Source: SHNJ01 sp964458615
GTDB taxonomy: Bacteria > Pseudomonadota > Alphaproteobacteria > SHNJ01
Direction: 5' to 3'
Length of the DNA stretch: 9,835 bases
Assembly: GCA_964458615.1 (NCBI GenBank)
Contig: CAYWJR010000055.1
Location: forward strand, 1-9,835
The notes beneath the pieces are model-generated. The model was not told the origin of the DNA. It did not search any database and saw only the letters and a program-made list of their open reading frames with translations. Position numbers and translations under genes: made by a program. Below are positions 5,990-9,835 of the stretch, piece after piece (within the stretch, counting starts at the first letter, position 1; the number at the start of each line of letters is the position of its first letter).

Positions 5990-6879
5990 CGCGCAGCGCG
6001 TGCCCGTTTGATCGAATCAAAAAATTGCGCAGCGGGCACCGGCGCGGATTCCATTCCGCCGCAATATCGCTCGACTGCGCGGCAAATACGGCGATTGCGC
6101 AAATCCAGCATACCGCCCCAGCCTGTGGTTTCTTTGGATATCAATAATGCCTTGCCTAATGGCAGATCCATTATGCCTTCCACCGTTTCGATTGAAAAAC
6201 TGCCTTCTTGTAAACTTGCAATTTCATGGATCGCGCTGGGATCGGTTTTGGCGCAGATTGTTTGAATTTCATATATTGCCGGATATTCCCCCAATATACT
6301 GACCGCAACTGTGGGAATAGACCGCGCGACGGATTCCCATTCATTCGGATATGGCAAAAAACCGTATCGCAGCCAGGCATATTTTCCCACGTGGCTTGCG
6401 GAAAGACGGATTGTCGGACATTTCAGCGATCGCGCCAATTTCATAACATCCGGAAATATTTTTTTCAAAACGCCCGTCCCCATTTTTCCGGCTCTGACCG
6501 TTTCCAGATACATATAATTTTCATTGGCGCTACTATCATTATAAAATGTCAGCAGGAAATGATCGAAATCTTTTCCGCCGATTTGGACTTTTAAACGCCT
6601 CGCGCTTGGCGCGGCGGGGTCAGAGCGCCTATCCTGCGAGTCCATACAAAGCGGTAAATCGGAATAGACGATTTTTCCCCGCAGAGATTCTATCTTCGCC
6701 AACGCTTTTTCAATTTGCGCCGCCGAAAATGGATTGATGTTCTGATAGTAATACGGTTTTCCTTCGGGCAATGCAGGCGGTTTCATACGCCGTTCCACCA
6801 AAGTAAGCCTAAGGTCGGCATCCATTTGCCTGCGGGACGGCCATTGCGCATCGGAACCGGGTTTATAATCCAGCGTCAT
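5986..6879 (-). CDS. GNAT-like acetyltransferase, duplicate B
   Basis: The protein is identical to that encoded at 4322-5215 (297 residues; acetyl-CoA loop RAGKMGTGVLKKI at 129-141, YAWLRYGFLPYP at 167-178). This copy keeps the original upstream context: the intact membrane gene ends 44 bp before its ATG, and the asmA-like gene lies above that, so it may be the last gene of that minus-strand operon. No SD precedes ATG 6879. The identical sequence means the two copies cannot yet have diverged in function, so the present effect can only be on dosage or expression. Its stop overlaps the stop of the fumC fragment, as in the other copy. Confidence 0.8.
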   Translation of the reverse strand: MTLDYKPGSDAQWPSRRQMDADLRLTLVERRMKPPALPEGKPYYYQNINPFSAAQIEKALAKIESLRGKIVYSDLPLCMDSQDRRSDPAAPSARRLKVQIGGKDFDHFLLTFYNDSSANENYMYLETVRAGKMGTGVLKKIFPDVMKLARSLKCPTIRLSASHVGKYAWLRYGFLPYPNEWESVARSIPTVAVSILGEYPAIYEIQTICAKTDPSAIHEIASLQEGSFSIETVEGIMDLPLGKALLISKETTGWGGMLDLRNRRICRAVERYCGGMESAPVPAAQFFDSIKRARAAR

Positions 6880-6912
6880 TACCGCAGAATATTTCTATTA
6901 AGGAAATAATTC

Positions 6913-6934
6913 AAGCGGTTATTTTAAGCCGCTT
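6913..6934. terminator. Hairpin at the 3' end of the intact membrane gene
   Basis: This is the duplicate of the hairpin at 5249-5270: AAGCGGTT pairs with AGCCGCTT, overlapping the stop codon of the membrane gene. Without a T-tract in the gene direction it is a weak terminator at most, so read-through into the GNAT gene is plausible. Confidence 0.35.
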
Positions 6935-7475
6935 TTATATACCCGCCCTTGCGGCTAAGGAATTGGAAAATATCGCCCAGGGCCCATAAAATTCCGGCGA
7001 TTAACAAAATCCATTGCGCGTTGGCAATCGTGCCCCAGATAAAAAATGGGCGGCTGGACATGGCGATGCACGCCACAACCGACAACGGATACCGTTTGAT
7101 ATAATATCCCGGCAAGGCGAAAATTCCCGCCGGTTTTTGGATTTGCGTATCGGCCGCTGGCGCGATTATTTTAATCAAACTGCCGCCGATTAAAATCGCC
7201 GCGAACGCCACCTGGCCAAACGGATCGGCCAATGCCAGCGCCGCAATTATAAAACAAACGCAACCGGCGATGTTGACGGCGGCATGTATTTCAATGCCAC
7301 GCGCAGTGCGCCCAAACAGGCCGAAAATGATGCCGTCCAACGTCCACAACAAACCGGCGGCGATTTGCCACATATTGCCGGCGATCCCGCCGGTCAAAAG
7401 CAGGATCAGATTGCCGGTTGTGTAACAGATGCCGGCGATGTTCGGCGCAAAACGCAAAATCGGCGATAAAATCAA
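6924..7475 (-). CDS. Hypothetical multi-spanning inner-membrane protein
   Basis: A 183-residue, very hydrophobic protein of unknown function. About five or six membrane segments can be seen: near 10-32, 36-54 (WQIAAGLLWTLDGIIFGLFG), 64-83, 86-104, 131-149 and 152-172 (NAQWILLIAGILWALGDIFQ). The first and last parts share a W-x(n)-G-LLW-x-L-D/GD-I-F theme (41-50 and 161-170), which suggests an internal repeat. There is no signal peptide or catalytic motif that I recognise. The start is TTG at 7475 (ATTTTATCGCCG follows) with GGGA about 9 bases upstream, inside the end of the asmA-like gene. The gap to that gene's stop is 3 bp, so the two are very likely co-transcribed. A 5'-truncated duplicate lies at 5260-5700. 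Confidence 0.75.
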   Translation of the reverse strand: MILSPILRFAPNIAGICYTTGNLILLLTGGIAGNMWQIAAGLLWTLDGIIFGLFGRTARGIEIHAAVNIAGCVCFIIAALALADPFGQVAFAAILIGGSLIKIIAPAADTQIQKPAGIFALPGYYIKRYPLSVVACIAMSSRPFFIWGTIANAQWILLIAGILWALGDIFQFLSRKGGYIKAA

Positions 7476-7478
7476 AAT

Positions 7479-9650
7479 TTATTGTCCCAATAATTTGTTT
7501 AATAATTTTCCGCCGCCCTCGCCCAATTTTTTATCGACTTTGTTTTGCAATTTCTGCGTATCGACATTTTTTTCAATGGCCTTGTTTACGGCGCGTTGCG
7601 CGTAATACCCGGCGATCGCATTGGTATCGAATGCATATTTCGGCGCCGCCGCGTCGCCGCTTACCGTAACGCCCAATTGCGGAACTTTGGGATGGTCGGC
7701 GAAATTAACCTTGGCGGCCATATCGATTTTTTTCGATTCCAATTGAATGTTGCCCGCGCCCGATGCCTTAATCACATTCGAATCCAAATTCAGATTGCTG
7801 GTCGATGCAACGCCCTTGACCACCGTCCAATCGGCGGTCAACGATTCGAATTGTGTCACGCCTTGCTGGTTGGTTTGATTTAAAACCGATAAAATATCCT
7901 GAATGCCGTTCAATTCCTTCATGCGTTCGGATACTTTTTTCCAATCGGTTCCTTTGATGGACCCATGCATCAATTCCGTGCGCGCGCGGCCTTGCAATGC
8001 GTCATACGCCACCGCGCCACCGCGAATTTGCCCGGCCATATCCGCGTCGATCGCCAATTTGCTGTCGACCGGCAAATCCGGCTTGCCCAGCAATTTTTGG
8101 ATATTCGGATGGGTCAATTTGGATTTGACGGTAAAATTCGGATTGGCGCCCATGACATAACCGATGGTGCCGTCCGATTTCAAATCGCCATTTCGCAAAC
8201 TGTAATCGTTCAAAGTCAATTTATCGGATGCGTAATTCACGCCGGATGTGAATTCGACCCGGCTTGGTTGCGCGCGGATCAATTCATTCGCGCCCATGCC
8301 CATCGCATCGGCCAGTTTTTGCAAATTGCCAATATCGGCGCGAACGCGTCCGTTAAACGCCATCGCGGGATAATTCAATGCGCCGCTGGATTCAATATTG
8401 GTATCGCCCGCCGATTGAAACGCCAGGCGTTGCAAATTCACCGTGCGTCCATCCATGGTCGCGGCCTGAATTTTTAAATCCTTGGCGGCCAGTTTGTTCG
8501 GCAACACCAATTCCTTGATTCCGATATTCGCATTGCCTTTGATCCCAAGCCCGGCCGATGCGGACGCGGCCTGCGCCTTGGATGCCGGTTTTGCCTTTGC
8601 GCCTGAAATCTGCGCCATTTGCGTTTGCCACGATGCGGCGGCCGCCATCAATTTGACAACATCGACCGTGTCGAAATCCAATTTCAAATCCACCGCCGGG
8701 GTATCTTGCAATTTAACCGTTATATCGCCGCGACCAACCGTGCCGCCCGCATCCAATTGCAAACCGGATATTGTCGCGTTATCGCCATTGTAATTCAATT
8801 TGCCGCTGACCGCCGCCGCGGGTTTTAACGAAGCCGCGAATTTAAAATCGCCAATTGCGGAAACCGGCTTGCCGTTCGCGTTCGACGGATCGGAAATTTC
8901 GCCTGCGAAATTCAGGCTTCCTTGGGGCAATTCAGCCTTTAGTTCCGCATCGATCATGCCCGAATCCCCGGGTTTCGCGGTTAAATCGATTTTGGTTTTT
9001 TGGCCTTGCCAGTCGGCCGAGGCATCGATTTTGGCGCGGCGCGCGGCGATATTCAAACTGGCGTCCATATTCAACGATTCAACCGTCTGTACCGAAGCGT
9101 TTGTGTGGTCGGTGTAAATCAATTTTCCGTCTTCGATGGCAATCGACCCGATTTGCAAACCATTCGCCATTCCAGCGCCGTTCGATGAAGTTGCGGCATC
9201 CGGTTTTGCATTCGCGCCTTTGACCGCGCCTTTTGCAGAAAAATCCCAATTGTTTTTATTCGCCGATAATTTTTCCAAATAAATTTCCGGGCGCACCAAT
9301 TTGATATAATTGACATCGATTACGCCGCCAAGCAGCGCGAACGGCGATACTTGAACATCCAAAGATTGCAATTTCAAAAACTGCGGCGCCTTGCCGCCGT
9401 CGATATTGTCGATAACGATATTTTCCGCGGTAACCTTGGTAATCGGCAAAATCATGCCGCCCATTTTGCCCTGGATCGCAACCTTGCGCCCCAACGCCTC
9501 TGTCGCCTTGGCTTCGATCATGGGTTTGAATTTATCCCAATCGATTATCGCGGACACAGCCACGCCCAAGGCGATAACAATGGCAAAAAAAGCCGCCAGA
9601 ATAAAAACGTAATTTATTTTACCTTTTTTTCCAGGTTTAGAATCTTTCAT
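7479..9650 (-). CDS. AsmA family protein
   Basis: AsmA-like proteins are anchored in the inner membrane and extend into the periplasm. They affect outer-membrane assembly, and the larger relatives are thought to carry phospholipids. The protein has 723 residues. A basic N-terminus (MKDSKPGKKGK) precedes one membrane helix (about 13-36). The AsmA N-domain follows: DWDKFKPMIEAKATEALGRKVAIQG (37-61), SLDVQVSPFALLGGVIDVNYIKLVRPEIYLE (96-126) and the NNWDF motif (133-137). The middle is beta-rich, with an Ala/Lys/Ser linker at 350-368. The C-terminal AsmA-type domain (about 535-680) contains LQGRARTELMHGSIKGTDW and ends in a Lys-rich tail. The start ATG 9650 has a strong SD (AAGGAG, 7-nt spacing). 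It heads the minus-strand series with the membrane gene 3 bp downstream. Confidence 0.9.
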   Translation of the reverse strand: MKDSKPGKKGKINYVFILAAFFAIVIALGVAVSAIIDWDKFKPMIEAKATEALGRKVAIQGKMGGMILPITKVTAENIVIDNIDGGKAPQFLKLQSLDVQVSPFALLGGVIDVNYIKLVRPEIYLEKLSANKNNWDFSAKGAVKGANAKPDAATSSNGAGMANGLQIGSIAIEDGKLIYTDHTNASVQTVESLNMDASLNIAARRAKIDASADWQGQKTKIDLTAKPGDSGMIDAELKAELPQGSLNFAGEISDPSNANGKPVSAIGDFKFAASLKPAAAVSGKLNYNGDNATISGLQLDAGGTVGRGDITVKLQDTPAVDLKLDFDTVDVVKLMAAAASWQTQMAQISGAKAKPASKAQAASASAGLGIKGNANIGIKELVLPNKLAAKDLKIQAATMDGRTVNLQRLAFQSAGDTNIESSGALNYPAMAFNGRVRADIGNLQKLADAMGMGANELIRAQPSRVEFTSGVNYASDKLTLNDYSLRNGDLKSDGTIGYVMGANPNFTVKSKLTHPNIQKLLGKPDLPVDSKLAIDADMAGQIRGGAVAYDALQGRARTELMHGSIKGTDWKKVSERMKELNGIQDILSVLNQTNQQGVTQFESLTADWTVVKGVASTSNLNLDSNVIKASGAGNIQLESKKIDMAAKVNFADHPKVPQLGVTVSGDAAAPKYAFDTNAIAGYYAQRAVNKAIEKNVDTQKLQNKVDKKLGEGGGKLLNKLLGQ

Positions 9651-9676
9651 GGCGGACTCCTTTTGGTGGATATTTT

Positions 9677-9705
9677 TTAAATCGAGGCGAACGGGAAATT
9701 GTAAA
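9677..9705 (-). promoter_or_regulatory. Candidate promoter for the asmA-like gene
   Basis: On the minus strand, TTTACA (9705-9700) and ATTTAA (9682-9677) are separated by 17 bp and lie about 27 bp upstream of the ATG. Both boxes are only partial matches to the sigma-70 consensus, and the region is AT-rich, so chance matches are likely. Confidence 0.3.
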
Positions 9706-9778
9706 AATTTTGTAACAATCGTGATCTATTACATAGCGTTATAAACAATAAAAATCAATCATACAGAGGGTTTAAAAA

Positions 9779-9835
9779 ATGACAACATACGTAAGCGCCG
9801 CAATATTCGATGCCGTCAAGGATTTGGGCCTGCAA
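9779..9835 (+). CDS. Start of an unidentified gene (partial, runs off the window)
   Basis: An ATG at 9779 is followed by 19 open codons reading MTTYVSAAIFDAVKDLGLQ to the window end. An SD-like AGAGGG (9765-9770) lies 8 bases upstream. The gene diverges from the asmA-like gene across a 128-bp AT-rich gap. Nineteen residues are too few to name a family. Confidence 0.55.
   Translation, partial: MTTYVSAAIFDAVKDLGLQ

Larger units (their letters stand above)
5695..7358. repeat. Tandem duplication, right unit (1664 bp)
   Basis: Second unit of the direct tandem duplication, matching 4031-5694 with no difference seen. It ends inside the membrane-protein gene at codon 40. To its right (7360 on) the sequence continues into that gene's own 5' end, which shows that the right copy of the gene is the original context. 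On the left the fumC context of the first unit is original. Confidence 0.95.

Noticed and set aside
4031..7358. Composite transposon or IS as the cause of the duplication
   Set aside because: No transposase gene, terminal inverted repeats or target-site duplication; the only shared end sequence is the 8-bp microhomology.

Overview
The window looks like chromosomal DNA of an alphaproteobacterium. The main support is the left edge, where a tmRNA tag reading frame encodes ANDNVAPVALAA, very close to the alphaproteobacterial type (ANDN...ALAA). An alphaproteobacterial-type SspB gene follows it. Genus cannot be read from the sequence. I see no phage, CRISPR, IS transposase, tRNA or rRNA gene.

Left part (1-2063, + strand): the 3' part of the tmRNA gene (ssrA), a small Gly/Pro/Lys-rich unknown ORF, sspB (the adaptor that hands ssrA-tagged proteins to ClpXP), and phhA (phenylalanine 4-hydroxylase). 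The substrate tag and its adaptor are therefore about 430 bp apart. The gaps between these genes are filled by short palindromic repeat elements (121-173, 456-483, 1035-1139).

Middle part (2066-4325): a GNAT acetyltransferase gene on the minus strand, convergent with phhA and 2 bp from it. It diverges from fumC (class II fumarase) on the plus strand. PhhA supplies tyrosine, whose breakdown gives fumarate, so phhA and fumC are metabolically linked only at a distance.

Right part (4031-9650): the outstanding feature is a direct tandem duplication of 1664 bp (4031-5694 and 5695-7358) with no difference seen between the copies. Each unit holds the fumC 3' end, a complete second GNAT-type gene (minus) and the 3' three quarters of a membrane-protein gene (minus). 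The outer copies of the two end genes are intact: fumC on the left, the membrane gene at 6924-7475 on the right. The inner copies are broken: a 5'-truncated membrane gene and a 97-codon fumC tail. The outer breakpoints share an 8-bp microhomology (CAAACCGG), which points to unequal exchange or template switching. The net effect is one extra intact GNAT gene. Reading leftwards, the minus-strand series is asmA-like, membrane protein, GNAT, truncated membrane gene, GNAT.

Right edge: the asmA-like gene diverges from the first 19 codons of an unidentified gene that runs off the window.
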